Counted from the stretch's first letter, positions 1-8,229 are shown. The stretch is 64,000 bases of DNA from Leptolyngbya sp. PCC 7375 (GCF_000316115.1 NZ_JH993797.1:792486-856485), one strand, 5' to 3'. Notes: a model not told the origin generated them from the sequence alone. Numbers and translations: made by a program.

Positions 1-21
1 ACTTGAATTTAAGTTTGTATT

Positions 22-408
22 GTGGCAACTATTTTAATTGTTGAAGACGACTCCCGAATCGCAGCCTTTGTATCAAAAGGGTTGGAAAAAGCAGGCTATC
101 AAACCCAGGTAGCATCAGATGGAAATCAAGTTCTACCTTTAGCTTTATCAGGAAAATTTGACCTTATATTGCTAGATTTAGGGCTATCTGGAATGGATGG
201 CAGGGAAGTCTTAAAGGAAATCCGTACGCAAGCCGTGCAGATCCCTGTGATCGTTGTGACGGCTCTTGACAATGACGAAGTTCGAGAAGACGTTCTCTCC
301 TTAGGGGCTCAAGCATTCATTGCCAAGCCTTTCCGGTTTAACAGTCTATTGACGTGTGTTCGTGCCCATCTTAGAGAAGGCGAGATCTCAGCGCCTCAAA
401 CTCAATAA
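22..408 (+). CDS. Single-domain response regulator (CheY-like receiver)
   Basis: This 128-residue protein is essentially one receiver domain, so it probably passes a phosphoryl signal to a partner protein and does not bind DNA itself. The acidic pair D9-D10, the phospho-acceptor D52 (in LILLDLGLSGMDG), T80 and K102 (AKPF) are all in place. It begins at a GTG near the window edge, and any kinase partner would lie upstream, outside the window. No output domain follows residue 120. The receiver assignment is firm; the pathway is unknown. Confidence 0.9.
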   Translation: MATILIVEDDSRIAAFVSKGLEKAGYQTQVASDGNQVLPLALSGKFDLILLDLGLSGMDGREVLKEIRTQAVQIPVIVVTALDNDEVREDVLSLGAQAFIAKPFRFNSLLTCVRAHLREGEISAPQTQ

Positions 409-763
409 GAACTTGAGGTATTGTGAACACTTGAAAGGTGCGATCGCTCCCTACAGAACTGGGCACTCTAGATACTGAGGGCAGACATACTGCCTATTCA
501 AACTTCTATAACAAAGCCGCCTCCAATGCCTTGTGTGTTGGGGGCTATTTAATGCCTGTCTGCACCCACCCCAACACCTACCCCCAATGCACAGAGCACC
601 AGAGGGTAGGTGTATCGTCTACAACTGAAACTCTCGTCAATTACTCCAGCCGCAGCACCTTTAGTCTGCCCAGGGGGGGGATTTGAAAGCACCCCACCCA
701 AAATAAACCCCCAGGGGCGTATTCCTAGGGGGTATGTTGTGCTGAATGCAGCTTGAGAGGCCC
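409..763. other. Intergenic region, no gene supported
   Basis: This stretch of about 355 bases holds one HIP1-type GCGATCGC site near 440 and several C-rich and G-rich runs. The only structured element I can support is the hairpin at 708-731. An open frame at 438-686 has atypical composition and no recognisable domain. Confidence 0.5.
708..731 (-). terminator. Rho-independent terminator for the leftward arm
   Basis: Read on the minus strand this is an 8-bp GC-rich stem (CCCCTAGG pairing with CCTGGGG-type sequence through one G-U wobble) with an 8-base loop. It is followed by a T-rich tract (TTTATTTT). It starts about 30 bases after the stop codon of the gene ending at 764. The wobble pairs only on the minus strand, which favours that direction. 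Confidence 0.5.
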
Positions 764-2149
764 CTAGAGGCTGGCAGTTGAAGCATTGTCTTGGGCTAAT
801 GTTTTTCGATAATCATCAGCTTGAGCAATTTTAGTGAACGTTATTTCTGATTTGCAGATTTTTAGCTCCTCATCCACTTCTCTGACGGCCTTTGCGATGT
901 CGTCTAGCGTTACCCGGAAAAATTCCTTTCGAGAATTGATTTTATTTATTCGTTTATCAGCAAACTTTTTGTGTAAACGAAGCTCAAGCTCTGGCGCATT
1001 TTCGCAAAAGATCATGGCATGAACATCGAAAGGAAAAGGTACAGAAGCATTACTCAACTCTTTGACTCGATCTATCGGTTCAAGACGTCGTGTCATGCCA
1101 ATCTTATAAACATTGTCTCCAAATGAACCAATATTTGAAATGACATAGACATGCCCAAGTTTTGTTAGTTGAGCTTGGGATATAGCCCTTTCTTTATTTA
1201 CTTCAGCCTCTGTGAGGCGATTTTGTAGTTCTTTGATCTGATCAAGCAGTTTTTGTTGATCATCACCGGTAGCTGACTCAACATCTTTGCGGGCTTTTTC
1301 TAAAGCTTTTTGGTATCGACGCTCCTCTTGTTCAGCTTCTTTTTTAGCCTTTTCAAGCTCACGTAAAGCCTTTTCTTCCTCGCGCATTTGTTCGCGAATG
1401 ATGCGTTGCTCTTCTTTTTCCTGGTTTTTCTTTTCTTGATATTCGTGAGTTAGCCAAAGCTCCCTGAACTTTAAATGCAAATATTCAACAGTGATCTCAC
1501 AAAAAGTGATTTTAGATAATTTGTTTAGAGCTTCATGTGAGCGTCTAATGCGCTGCTCCATCGCTTTAACATTGCTGTATTTGACTTTTGAAATGGATGC
1601 ATCACAGTCACCGTTAAAAGCGCGTAGAACAATCTTCAAAAAGCTATCTGTCATCTTTTTGCCTTTTTTTGCGCTACCTTCAAAGGTAAAGTTAATGCGA
1701 CAGATAGCAGCTTTTTTACTCTTGATTAGATCTTTCTGGTCCTTCCGAATCCTATCTAGTCGGTTCTTATATTCCTGCGACTCGCCAAAATCATATTTAG
1801 ACTCATAAAAACCGAATTCCTGAAGAATATCCTTCTCTTCAAGTTCTTCAAGTTTTGCCTTGAGATCTGATATTTTTGCAGATGTTTCCTGCTCTTCTAG
1901 TTGCGCTTGTTTATTCAGTTCCTTCAGTCGATCCCTAAGGACGGTGATCTGTGTGTCAAGCTTCCTGATTTCGTCATCCCTGGAAATCAGCCCGCCATAT
2001 TTACGATCAGCATCCCTGAGTCGCTTGTCAGCATCTTTTACCTCTTGTTGAGCTAATGAATAAGCAGCTGTGCGCTTTTGTAGCTTTTTATATGTCTGCC
2101 ATAGAGCAATCGCTAATCCTGCGGAGAGTAATAGTAGTACGTATGCCAT
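764..2149 (-). CDS. DUF4041-like coiled-coil protein with C-terminal GIY-YIG (T5orf172) domain
   Basis: The 461-aa protein has an N-terminal membrane segment (MAYVLLLLSAGLAIALW), a charged coiled coil, a DUF4041-like middle region, a second long coiled coil rich in E/K/R, and a C-terminal T5orf172 domain. That domain, near residues 345-440, starts GHVYVISNIG and contains VYKIGMTRR, the GIY-YIG-type core. Such proteins are common in prophages and mobile islands; the catalytic substrate is not known. The ATG at 2149 is preferred because it starts at the membrane helix; an upstream TTG at 2206 is possible and would add 19 residues. It is the last gene of the leftward arm. Confidence 0.75.
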   Translation of the reverse strand: MAYVLLLLSAGLAIALWQTYKKLQKRTAAYSLAQQEVKDADKRLRDADRKYGGLISRDDEIRKLDTQITVLRDRLKELNKQAQLEEQETSAKISDLKAKLEELEEKDILQEFGFYESKYDFGESQEYKNRLDRIRKDQKDLIKSKKAAICRINFTFEGSAKKGKKMTDSFLKIVLRAFNGDCDASISKVKYSNVKAMEQRIRRSHEALNKLSKITFCEITVEYLHLKFRELWLTHEYQEKKNQEKEEQRIIREQMREEEKALRELEKAKKEAEQEERRYQKALEKARKDVESATGDDQQKLLDQIKELQNRLTEAEVNKERAISQAQLTKLGHVYVISNIGSFGDNVYKIGMTRRLEPIDRVKELSNASVPFPFDVHAMIFCENAPELELRLHKKFADKRINKINSRKEFFRVTLDDIAKAVREVDEELKICKSEITFTKIAQADDYRKTLAQDNASTASL

Positions 2150-2302
2150 AAGGGGAACTATATAGTTTTCCCTCAGTATCCACACTGACCCCAAAAGAAT
2201 CGGCAAAGAGTAGCAATACTCAACTTTAGGCGATTAGATCAGATCATCCCAATAATGAACAATATTTAGGATTGTCAATTGTTTACTTAGCTCAACAACA
2301 AC

Positions 2303-2335
2303 GCATCCTGACGCCCTAACAAGGCATCAGGATGC
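2303..2335 (-). terminator. 13-bp hairpin between leftward genes
   Basis: GCATCCTGATGCC and GGCGTCAGGATGC pair over 13 positions on the minus strand (one U-G wobble, 7-base loop), just downstream of the small gene ending at 2354. On the plus strand the wobble becomes an A-C mismatch, so the minus strand is favoured. No clean T-tract follows, so it may be an attenuator or a transcript-end stabiliser and not a strong terminator. Confidence 0.45.
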
Positions 2336-2353
2336 TACTTTGCTATCTCAAGA

Positions 2354-2551
2354 CTACGACCTAACGAATCCAGGCACTAGCGAGCCAATCAACCGCTGCA
2401 TCTTGATAATTAGTCCATCCTCAGCAGCCGAAACCGCGCAGCATTCACAGTCAAGGTTCGATACTTCTAAACAGAACATTGTAAATCTCACTAACGCCCA
2501 CATCGTAAGCAGGAAAGCTAGGCGGAGTAGGGTTTTGATTGCGTTGGTCAT
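2354..2551 (-). CDS. Small putative membrane protein, phage arm
   Basis: This is a 65-aa frame immediately after the stop of the upstream gene (2554). The N-terminal 28 residues form a hydrophobic helix (TLLRLAFLLTMWALVRF) with lysine and arginine before it, followed by a short cysteine-bearing tail. The ATG at 2551 has AAGGGG about 13 bases upstream; a GTG at 2563 sits too close to that site. Its position in a co-directional, tightly spaced row of small genes supports it, but no family is recognised. Confidence 0.45.
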   Translation of the reverse strand: MTNAIKTLLRLAFLLTMWALVRFTMFCLEVSNLDCECCAVSAAEDGLIIKMQRLIGSLVPGFVRS

Positions 2552-2553
2552 GG

Positions 2554-2961
2554 CTACGCCCACCCCTTATAAGCTGCTCTAACGGACTCTTGCAGACATT
2601 CACTCCAGTACAGCGGCGCATCATCACCCGCCAGCCACACAATGCAGCTACGGTCAGTCACTTTATCAGCCGCGATCGCATCCCTCACCTCTGCCATAGT
2701 GGCGGCATGGACCAGCAACGGTGTGTCACTGGGAAGGACAGGGGACGGATTCAAATACTCGGCTTCAGCCAGCGCCTTGCATTCGTCGTAGGTGCCGATG
2801 AATGAGTTATTCCAGTTGCTGTAACTACGGTACTCCCAGCGGTCTGGGCCTAATTCTGGATGGGTTTGGATAAGGCCGATGACGTCGTTGTTTACATAAA
2901 TCCCGGTCTGGGAAGGGTTGGTTGTGCGGAATTCTAGGGCAGTTTTGGATATAGTTTGCAT
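2554..2961 (-). CDS. Hypothetical protein, phage leftward arm
   Basis: The 135-aa soluble protein starts at an ATG with AAGGAT at good spacing. It is rich in W/Y and acidic residues, with the segment ELGPDRWEYRSYSNW near residue 36 and no signal peptide or membrane helix. I do not recognise the family. It is followed directly by the small membrane protein gene and preceded by the 94-aa gene on the same strand, so all are probably one transcript from the divergent region near 3950. Confidence 0.6.
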   Translation of the reverse strand: MQTISKTALEFRTTNPSQTGIYVNNDVIGLIQTHPELGPDRWEYRSYSNWNNSFIGTYDECKALAEAEYLNPSPVLPSDTPLLVHAATMAEVRDAIAADKVTDRSCIVWLAGDDAPLYWSECLQESVRAAYKGWA

Positions 2962-3084
2962 AGATCAGATCCTTATCATGGAAGGGTTTGGTTTAGAGGG
3001 CCTTGGGAAGGTAGTAGCTCCCTTGGCCCTTGCTGTATCTGTAGATGAACCGAGCAGTATTGGAAGCTTGCTCAGAGCCCTGAT

Positions 3085-3369
3085 TTAGTCCGCCAATAAT
3101 TGAATCAGCTGAGCCTTACTTAAGCGACTGTAGCCACGAAACCCGCGACGCTTAGCCTCTGCCTTCAACTCCTTCACGGTGCTGAGCCTCCGAATCAGGC
3201 GCTCTACACATTTGCCGCCTTGCTCGTACTGATAAGCATCCAGGGCAGCCTGAGCCGCTTCATAAGCCGCCTTACGCTTAGCCAGTGTCTTCGCAGACTT
3301 ACCGCGATAGTTGCGGTACTTGCGGCTGGCTTCGATTACAGCAGATTTGAGTTGAAGGTAAGTAGTCAT
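3085..3369 (-). CDS. Small basic protein with C-terminal Rho_N/SAP-like motif
   Basis: Starting at the ATG at 3369 gives a 94-aa, strongly basic and helical protein. The last 35 residues (RRLSTVKELKAEAKRRG then YSRLSKAQLIQLLAD) resemble the helix-extended-helix of Rho N-terminal or SAP nucleic-acid-binding modules. A longer frame to 3465 adds a glycine/proline-rich stretch overlapping the neighbouring gene, which looks untranslated. A role in binding DNA or RNA is inferred only from this motif. Confidence 0.55.
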   Translation of the reverse strand: MTTYLQLKSAVIEASRKYRNYRGKSAKTLAKRKAAYEAAQAALDAYQYEQGGKCVERLIRRLSTVKELKAEAKRRGFRGYSRLSKAQLIQLLAD

Positions 3370-3446
3370 TGCGGTGAATGGGTAGGGGGGACAGTGGAAT
3401 AAAACGGTGGGGCCGAAGCCCCATAACGCGGGCATCAAGCCTGAAC

Positions 3447-3863
3447 CTAGGCCAGTTGTGGCCACCGAGCTTTAGCCCAGTTGATCAGCTCATCGGACTG
3501 TGTGGAAACTGAGTCTTGACCAGGGGCAGGCAACAGTAGGAGTTCACCGCTTGCGATCGCATCCTCAGCCGCCTGAACCGCAGCATCAACGACCTGCTCG
3601 CAGTAGAACTCAAACCCCATGTGGGCGAGCCGGAAGAACTTGACCACCCCGAGAACGAAGTGCTTGACCGTCAGTGCGACAGCCAGGAGCGCGATCTGGG
3701 CGATAAGGATTAGCAGCGGTGCGATCTCCTCGTCCGTCTCGAACCAACGGCGAGTGGCTTGGCCTGCGTTGATGACGCTGAGGCAGAAGGCGATGAACTG
3801 AACTGTGGCGGTGTAAGCAGTGGAGCGAAAGGCGGCAAGAGCGATGGAAGCGAAGTAAGACAT
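3447..3863 (-). CDS. Putative two-helix membrane protein, first gene of leftward arm
   Basis: The 138-aa protein has a hydrophobic N-terminal region (about residues 5-33) and a second strong helix near 50-72 (LLILIAQIALLAVALTV), followed by a soluble acidic tail. It is the promoter-proximal gene of the leftward arm. The topology would be compatible with a holin or superinfection-exclusion protein, but nothing in the sequence decides this. Confidence 0.55.
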   Translation of the reverse strand: MSYFASIALAAFRSTAYTATVQFIAFCLSVINAGQATRRWFETDEEIAPLLILIAQIALLAVALTVKHFVLGVVKFFRLAHMGFEFYCEQVVDAAVQAAEDAIASGELLLLPAPGQDSVSTQSDELINWAKARWPQLA

Positions 3864-3932
3864 GGTGGCGAAGAGGTAAAGGACTGAAGTGAGGCGGGCG
3901 TGATGCGGTGCCCGGTTGATTATTATTATGTT

Positions 3933-4007
3933 GCGTTCAACCTAATATGTCAAGCGTTAAACAATATATTTTTTATGCCTAAACTTGAAACTTGTGCTAA
4001 TCTGTGC
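3933..4007 (+). promoter_or_regulatory. Divergent control region with candidate operators
   Basis: Two direct repeats, GCGTTCAAC (3933-3941) and GCGTTAAAC (3954-3962), lie exactly 21 bp apart (two helical turns). Downstream, TTGTGCTAATCTGTGC (3992-4007) contains an extended -10-like TGCTAATCT, and nearly the same 16 bases recur at 4579-4594. The region separates the leftward arm from the rightward regulators, the expected place for a lysogeny-type switch. The repeats are seen; the binding role is inferred. Confidence 0.4.
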
Positions 4008-4039
4008 GTAGCAATAGATTAAAGGAGGTGAGTTTAGGT

Positions 4040-4306
4040 TTGAGCTTGATTATTTTTCGTATCACAGAAGCAATGGCGCGTTACAAAGTGTCTGTTAACT
4101 CCTTAGCTGATGAACTGGGTGTTAGTAGGAGCGCTATTTCTCAATGGCGGCAGGGGAATACCAAGCCAGATTTGGATCGGCTTAATACTGTAATGAACGC
4201 ATTACTAAAAATTGGCGACAAAAGTCAGCTGGAGATTTTCCCGCTGCAACTGTCGGACCTGCTGGAATGGAAGCCTGACAAATCTGAAAAAGAGATTGAG
4301 TCATGA
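4040..4306 (+). CDS. Cro/CI-type HTH regulator, copy 1
   Basis: This 88-aa XRE-type helix-turn-helix protein has the recognition region ELGVSRSAISQWRQG followed by NTKPDLDRL. The TTG at 4040 is chosen because a near-perfect Shine-Dalgarno AAAGGAGGTGAG (4021-4032) precedes it; the upstream GTG at 4004 overlaps the putative -10 element. It shares the block MARYKVS and the C-terminal LEW motif with the next gene, a clear tandem duplication, and overlaps it by 4 bases (ATGA). It probably represses the divergent promoters. Confidence 0.8.
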   Translation: MSLIIFRITEAMARYKVSVNSLADELGVSRSAISQWRQGNTKPDLDRLNTVMNALLKIGDKSQLEIFPLQLSDLLEWKPDKSEKEIES

Positions 4307-4551
4307 TCATTTTTCATATCTCGGAAATCATGGCCCGTTACAAAGTTAGTGTTACAGCATTGTCCACTGAGCTAAGCGTCACCAAAAGCACGGTATCTCA
4401 GTGGAGACAAGGCAACCACAGCCCTAGCTTAGATCGGGTAAATGACATCATGTGCGCAGTCTTAAAACTCGGTGACGAAGAACGACTAAAAATATCTCCA
4501 CTTCATTTGCGCGATGTACTGGAGTGGAGATCTGACGACAACAAAGTTTAG
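4303..4551 (+). CDS. Cro/CI-type HTH regulator, copy 2
   Basis: The 82-aa paralogue of the preceding protein has the same architecture (IIFHISEIMARYKVS, HTH ELSVTKSTVSQWRQG, ending VLEWRSD). Start and stop overlap as ATGA with the upstream gene, so the two are translationally coupled. Residues in the recognition helix differ (RSAIS versus KSTVS), so operator preferences may differ, or the proteins may heterodimerise. Confidence 0.8.
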   Translation: MIIFHISEIMARYKVSVTALSTELSVTKSTVSQWRQGNHSPSLDRVNDIMCAVLKLGDEERLKISPLHLRDVLEWRSDDNKV

Positions 4552-4578
4552 GTTCAATCAACAATCTTTTTGATACTG

Positions 4579-4594
4579 TTGTGCTAGACTGTGC
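4579..4594 (+). promoter_or_regulatory. Repeated promoter/operator-like element
   Basis: TTGTGCTAGACTGTGC matches 14 of 16 positions with the element at 3992-4007 and again contains an extended -10-like TGCTAGACT. It sits between the second regulator and the next gene, so the same regulators may act on both promoters. A TTGATA at 4570-4575 is too close to be a conventional -35 for this -10. Confidence 0.35.
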
Positions 4595-4717
4595 CCAACA
4601 GATTTTACAAGTCAATAAGTGGTCGCTAGTGACGCTGGAGAGGGCGTTGCTGGTAGTGGGATTTTAAAGGGACGGAAGGAAAAAGAGTTTTGGAATGAAG
4701 TTTTTGAGGAACGGACG

Positions 4718-5548
4718 ATGAAAGAAAATGCATTATCAAAGCAGGTTCAAGAAGCTATTAGCTCAGGCAACCTTGCTCAATTTATGAAAGAGAACCTAGA
4801 AAAAGGAAACCTAAGTATTGTAGGTGTTGCTGCCCTGTGTGGTGTATCAGATACATCTATCATCCGAGGCTCTGCGTTCGGTAGTAAGAGGATAGCTGAG
4901 AAGCTTGAATCTAAAGGGTTTGAGGCCTCTGCGTTGGTTGAGGAAGGGTTTAACTCTGTTGCTACGTGGCTAACAATTGAATACTTTGCATATGATTCTG
5001 AAGCCAAAGCTGTTTTTGCTAAAGCGATCGCAAGGACATTCGGCGCGTTTGGGGTTAAGTCTGCTTTTGATGAAGTCTTAGGCACCCGTCAGAATGTTGC
5101 TCAGCTACCTGTTCGCTCAATTAGGGAGATCGATGAATTTGCCACTGTCGTAGGTAAGCGGTTTGGTCGGCACGTTGAAGAAAGTTGTTTAATCCTGAAC
5201 CTTCGGCGGCATTACCCAGACATGGAGGTACCTGAGATCCCAGCCGAGCAACGTAGTTCACTTCCTTCTCCTGAGGCTTTTTTGAGGCCAACAGAGATTG
5301 CAGAGAAGCTAGGAATTCTTTTCAAGACCGGCAGAGGCAATGCGGCGAAGGTTAATACATTACTTAAAGAATTAGGGTATCAAGTAAAGTCTGATGGCAG
5401 CCCACCGTGGACACCAACCGAGAAAGGTAAGCCGTTTTGTGAGCTCAAGCCGATAGACACTGGCAGCAAATCTGATAAATTTCAGCTGTTGTGGAGAGTT
5501 TCGATTATTGATGAGCTGCGGAATAACGGAATGGAGGTAGCGGCATGA
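4718..5548 (+). CDS. Phage-type regulatory protein (antirepressor-like), hypothetical
   Basis: The 276-aa protein is read from the ATG at 4718 (GAGG upstream); a GTG at 4619 would extend it by 33 residues. An N-terminal helical part includes NLSIVGVAALCGVSDTS, a putative winged-helix segment. The middle (VATWLTIEYFAYDSEAKAVF) and the C-terminal domain (LRPTEIAEKLGI, then LLKELGYQ) resemble the DNA-binding tail of phage antirepressors. The position right after the two repressors fits that role. It overlaps the next gene by 4 bases. Function is inferred from context and loose resemblance. Confidence 0.5.
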   Translation: MKENALSKQVQEAISSGNLAQFMKENLEKGNLSIVGVAALCGVSDTSIIRGSAFGSKRIAEKLESKGFEASALVEEGFNSVATWLTIEYFAYDSEAKAVFAKAIARTFGAFGVKSAFDEVLGTRQNVAQLPVRSIREIDEFATVVGKRFGRHVEESCLILNLRRHYPDMEVPEIPAEQRSSLPSPEAFLRPTEIAEKLGILFKTGRGNAAKVNTLLKELGYQVKSDGSPPWTPTEKGKPFCELKPIDTGSKSDKFQLLWRVSIIDELRNNGMEVAA

Positions 5549-5900
5549 CAGACACTCCTAAACGTCGTCAGGACAAGCCAGGTTGGGCGTATGACATCGA
5601 AGGCTATGCCATCGCCCAAGAACCTTTGCTCAGGACAATCAAGTACAGCGACAAGGAGGTCGGGATTGTTACTCGGTGCCGATATGACGCTGAGGTCTTA
5701 AATGCACCACAGATGCTGTTCATTGATATTGACCTTGGGGATCCTCGCTATGAAGACGGATGCTTTGTTAAGACTGAGAAAGAAGCGTTAGATGGGTTAC
5801 GCGATGCTGTCAAAAGTCCTATGAAATGGCTACCTAAATATGGCTTCAGTGTTGAGCGTGATCAATGGATTGATAGGCATAGAAGTGGCCTAGTGCAACG

Positions 5901-6595
5901 TCAAGACTTAATTTTGGGATAGACAGAGGCTAACTTACAGCGTGCATCGTCAACTTTCATCTGCCAATCAACCCCTCGCTGAGTGTTGTTGACATCGTTA
6001 GCCCAAGCGTCTGTTTCGACCCGCAATGTATCAATATCGCCGAAACGTCTACCATGGACACACTGACGAGTCATTGCACTCAGTTCGTTCTCGGCAATGT
6101 TGAGCCAACTGCCATGCTTTGGGGTGTAACAAAAGTCGATGCGCCGCACCAGTGCTCGCGCTTGCTCAGGCTCAAATACTTCATAGAACGCACCGATGGT
6201 ATGAGTATTGAGGTTGTCACAAACAATCTGTACTCGCTCATCTTGTTGATAACGTTCTTCAATCACCTGAGCGACCTCAATCGCCCAATCAGCCTTAGTT
6301 CTACGTTCTCGCACACTCACTTTTCGCCATCCGGCTAGGGGCTCTGTAAATATAAAGATGCTGGCCGTTCCGGCCCGTTCATACTCGTAATCGACCCGTT
6401 GGCCGTGCTGGGTGGTTGCGGGTTGTGGGGGCGGGTTTCTTTTTGCAACTGTACCGGTTGCTCGTCCATGCATACCACTGGGCGAGTCGGGTCGTAAGGC
6501 TTAGCGTAAAGATCTAATACCGCCTCCATGTGAGCGACAAACTCAGCATCCGCTTCGGGCGGAATCACCCAGTATTCTATCTTCCGATTATTCAT
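5901..6595 (-). pseudogene. IS630 transposase, catalytic DDE part with a second frame break
   Basis: All three catalytic regions are visible: VVCMDEQPVQL (first D, frame 6335-6595), IVCDNLNTHT (second D) and HGSWLNIAENE (E), the last two in frame 5901-6473. The reading frame breaks between QKETRP and PATTQHGQRVDYEYER near 6425-6440, within a C-rich run, and one missing base would explain it. Unless this is also recoded, the transposase is probably inactive. Confidence 0.8.
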
Positions 6596-7035
6596 GCCGT
6601 TTTTTTCAGGGTTTGGCGTACGGTCTCGTGGCTGATCGTTTCAACGATACCCAATTCGACAACCTTGCGGGCTAACAGCCGTAGTGACCAATTGCTATAG
6701 CCAGCAGGCGGCGACCCTAACCGAGTGGCGATCACCTGAGCTTCCTGCTCGCCATCCAGCAACTTTTCGGTGGGCGGGCGACTCCGTTTCTTCCCATTGA
6801 GCGTCACCTCAAAGCCCTCCTCTACCAAGCGACGACGTAGATTCTCCACGGTCTGCCGACGGCAGTTATAGGCGTCTGCGATGCACTGGTCACTCCAATT
6901 CGCTCCGGTGACATCTGTCTTGAGGAGGATCTGTGCTCGTCGGACTTTTTGGCTACTGCCACTGAGCGTTTTGATGACCGTTTCGAGATGATTGCGCTCA
7001 GATTCACTTAATCGAACAATATATTTCTTCTGCAT
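6592..7035 (-). CDS. IS630 transposase, N-terminal (HTH) part
   Basis: The 147-aa protein carries the IS630 helix-turn-helix region: RRAQILLKTD, then WSDQCIADAYNCRRQTVENL and the second winged-helix region ending SHETVRQTLKK. It ends at TGA overlapping the ATG of the next frame. A run of seven A just before the end would allow a -1 shift to give LKKNGMNNRK and then the catalytic part, the usual IS630 continuity. Confidence 0.85.
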   Translation of the reverse strand: MQKKYIVRLSESERNHLETVIKTLSGSSQKVRRAQILLKTDVTGANWSDQCIADAYNCRRQTVENLRRRLVEEGFEVTLNGKKRSRPPTEKLLDGEQEAQVIATRLGSPPAGYSNWSLRLLARKVVELGIVETISHETVRQTLKKTA

Positions 7036-7536
7036 AGACCTTTAGAGTGCTCTATACAGACTATCGCAACACTCTCGATAATCCCAATTTTTAGCTTTGA
7101 CGCTGCACTAGGCTTTCGTGTCTATCGGACGGCAGGTGGGCTTAGGTATATTTGCACCACTCACCAATGGTGGGCTGGTCGTGACTTTGAAGATGATCTG
7201 ATGCGATTTGTATATACGGATTATCGGTATCGCAGAATATGCAGAAGTCAACAGACTTTCAGGGTTCGCTTAACGCCTAAACCTTGGCGAATAAGGCAAG
7301 AGTATATCGAACACTTTGGTCGGGTTGAGTGGCGAAATAAGTCTGGTGAAGGGATTGCTCGCACTGCCAAATACGTCACAACTGTTGGATCCGATATGGT
7401 TCTGCCTGAATTCGGGGACTTACTGAGTGTCCATGACTCAACGACGTTGGCATTGATGGACCGTGGTGTTAAGACCTACTTAGCCTAACCCCACCAAAGT
7501 CGAACGCGATCGCACCCACGCACCAACTAATCACCT

Positions 7537-8004
7537 ATGACCTACACCCCCGCCCCAGAGAAAGAACGCATCTACCTGTTTTATCCAGCCAAACGAATGG
7601 CGGCGACCGAGCATGCCACATTGACCAGCAAGAACGGTGCTAGCCATCGGGTTAGCCTATTGGCCCAGTACCGAGACTATAGCGATGCTGACGGACCACC
7701 CGAGCCAGGCTATCGGCTAAGCGAGTACCGCATGGAAGACGGCAAAGTCACAGGCATTCGTGAGAGTGATTGGGTAGTAGATTCAGTGCAGATTTATAAA
7801 CCTGAGGTACCTGAAGGTGCTTATTGCTTTGAGTTTGTGGTGTGCCTGTGCAGCCATCAGCCGCACGACAAAGAATGGAGCGATGCGCCGTTTGCGACCG
7901 ATGATCATCCAGTTGGGACGTACGATCAGGCTCATGAGGAATTTCTGAGGACCATGGGACTGAGACCCGATCAGTTCCCATATGTAAGAACGTGGTTTAG
8001 ATAA
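7537..8004 (+). CDS. Hypothetical protein, phage island
   Basis: This 155-aa acidic, soluble protein is rich in Y, P and D, with no signal peptide or membrane helix. Short marks are ERIYLFYPAKR near the start and YCFEFVVCLCSHQPHDKEW around residue 96. I do not recognise the family. It follows the IS-split gene and precedes two overlapping small genes on the same strand. Confidence 0.6.
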   Translation: MTYTPAPEKERIYLFYPAKRMAATEHATLTSKNGASHRVSLLAQYRDYSDADGPPEPGYRLSEYRMEDGKVTGIRESDWVVDSVQIYKPEVPEGAYCFEFVVCLCSHQPHDKEWSDAPFATDDHPVGTYDQAHEEFLRTMGLRPDQFPYVRTWFR

Positions 8005-8022
8005 TGAGGAGTTTAAATAAAT

Positions 8023-8229
8023 ATGTCAGATTTACCAGAATATCTGCCTGATCCAAATGCGGTTGAGGAGACAGAAAGCGAACCAGTTAAAGGATTCAGT
8101 GAGCCTCAGGCAAAACGACGGTGCAAAGAAATTGCTAAGCAGTATGATGGCAGGAACGCAAGGGTAGAACATCGAGCTAGAGCTTGGTGGGATTGTCTGT
8201 TTGAAGTATGGAGAGTTGACGATGACTAG
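8023..8229 (+). CDS. Small hypothetical protein, phage island
   Basis: This is a 68-aa charged protein with an acidic N-terminus (YLPDPNAVEETES) and a basic, aromatic C-terminus (VEHRARAWWDCLFEVWRVDDD). GAGGAG lies upstream of its ATG. Its stop overlaps the ATG of the following gene (ATGACTAG), indicating coupling. No family recognised. Confidence 0.5.
   Translation: MSDLPEYLPDPNAVEETESEPVKGFSEPQAKRRCKEIAKQYDGRNARVEHRARAWWDCLFEVWRVDDD

Larger units (their letters stand above)
5893..7108 (-). mobile_element. IS630-family insertion sequence
   Basis: Terminal inverted repeats of about 28 bp (5893-5920 and 7081-7108, sharing GTGCA, CGTCAA and TTGGGAT) are flanked by the TA dinucleotide duplication typical of IS630/Tc1-mariner elements. 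The length is 1216 bp. It encodes a minus-strand transposase in two or three frames and lies inside a phage-island gene that rejoins in frame, so the insertion postdates acquisition of the island. Confidence 0.92.
5545..7488 (+). pseudogene. Gene split by IS630: conserved protein with LTPKPWR motif
   Basis: The 5' part (5545-5892) ends in the TA target of the IS630 element and the 3' part resumes at 7111. Joining them with one TA copy gives an uninterrupted 241-aa frame running RSGL then GFRVYRT. The reconstructed protein has FIDIDLGD near residue 63, RVYRTAGGLRYI, and RICRSQQTFRVRLTPKPWR. I associate that last motif with a widespread bacterial protein family of unknown function. The D-x-D plus basic motif is loosely reminiscent of primase-polymerase cores, but this is speculative. 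The current 5' frame reads into the IS and stops at 5922. Confidence 0.75.

Noticed and set aside
438..686. Open frame of 82 codons after the response regulator
   Set aside because: It has mixed, low-quality composition, no ribosome site or domain, and runs through G-rich and C-rich intergenic sequence.
2539..2805. Plus-strand frame opposite the 135-aa phage gene
   Set aside because: Its composition mirrors the minus-strand gene and its start lies inside the small membrane gene; the minus-strand row is consistently spaced.
4777..5085. Minus-strand frame of 102 codons
   Set aside because: Serine/alanine/leucine-rich shadow of the antirepressor-like gene on the plus strand.
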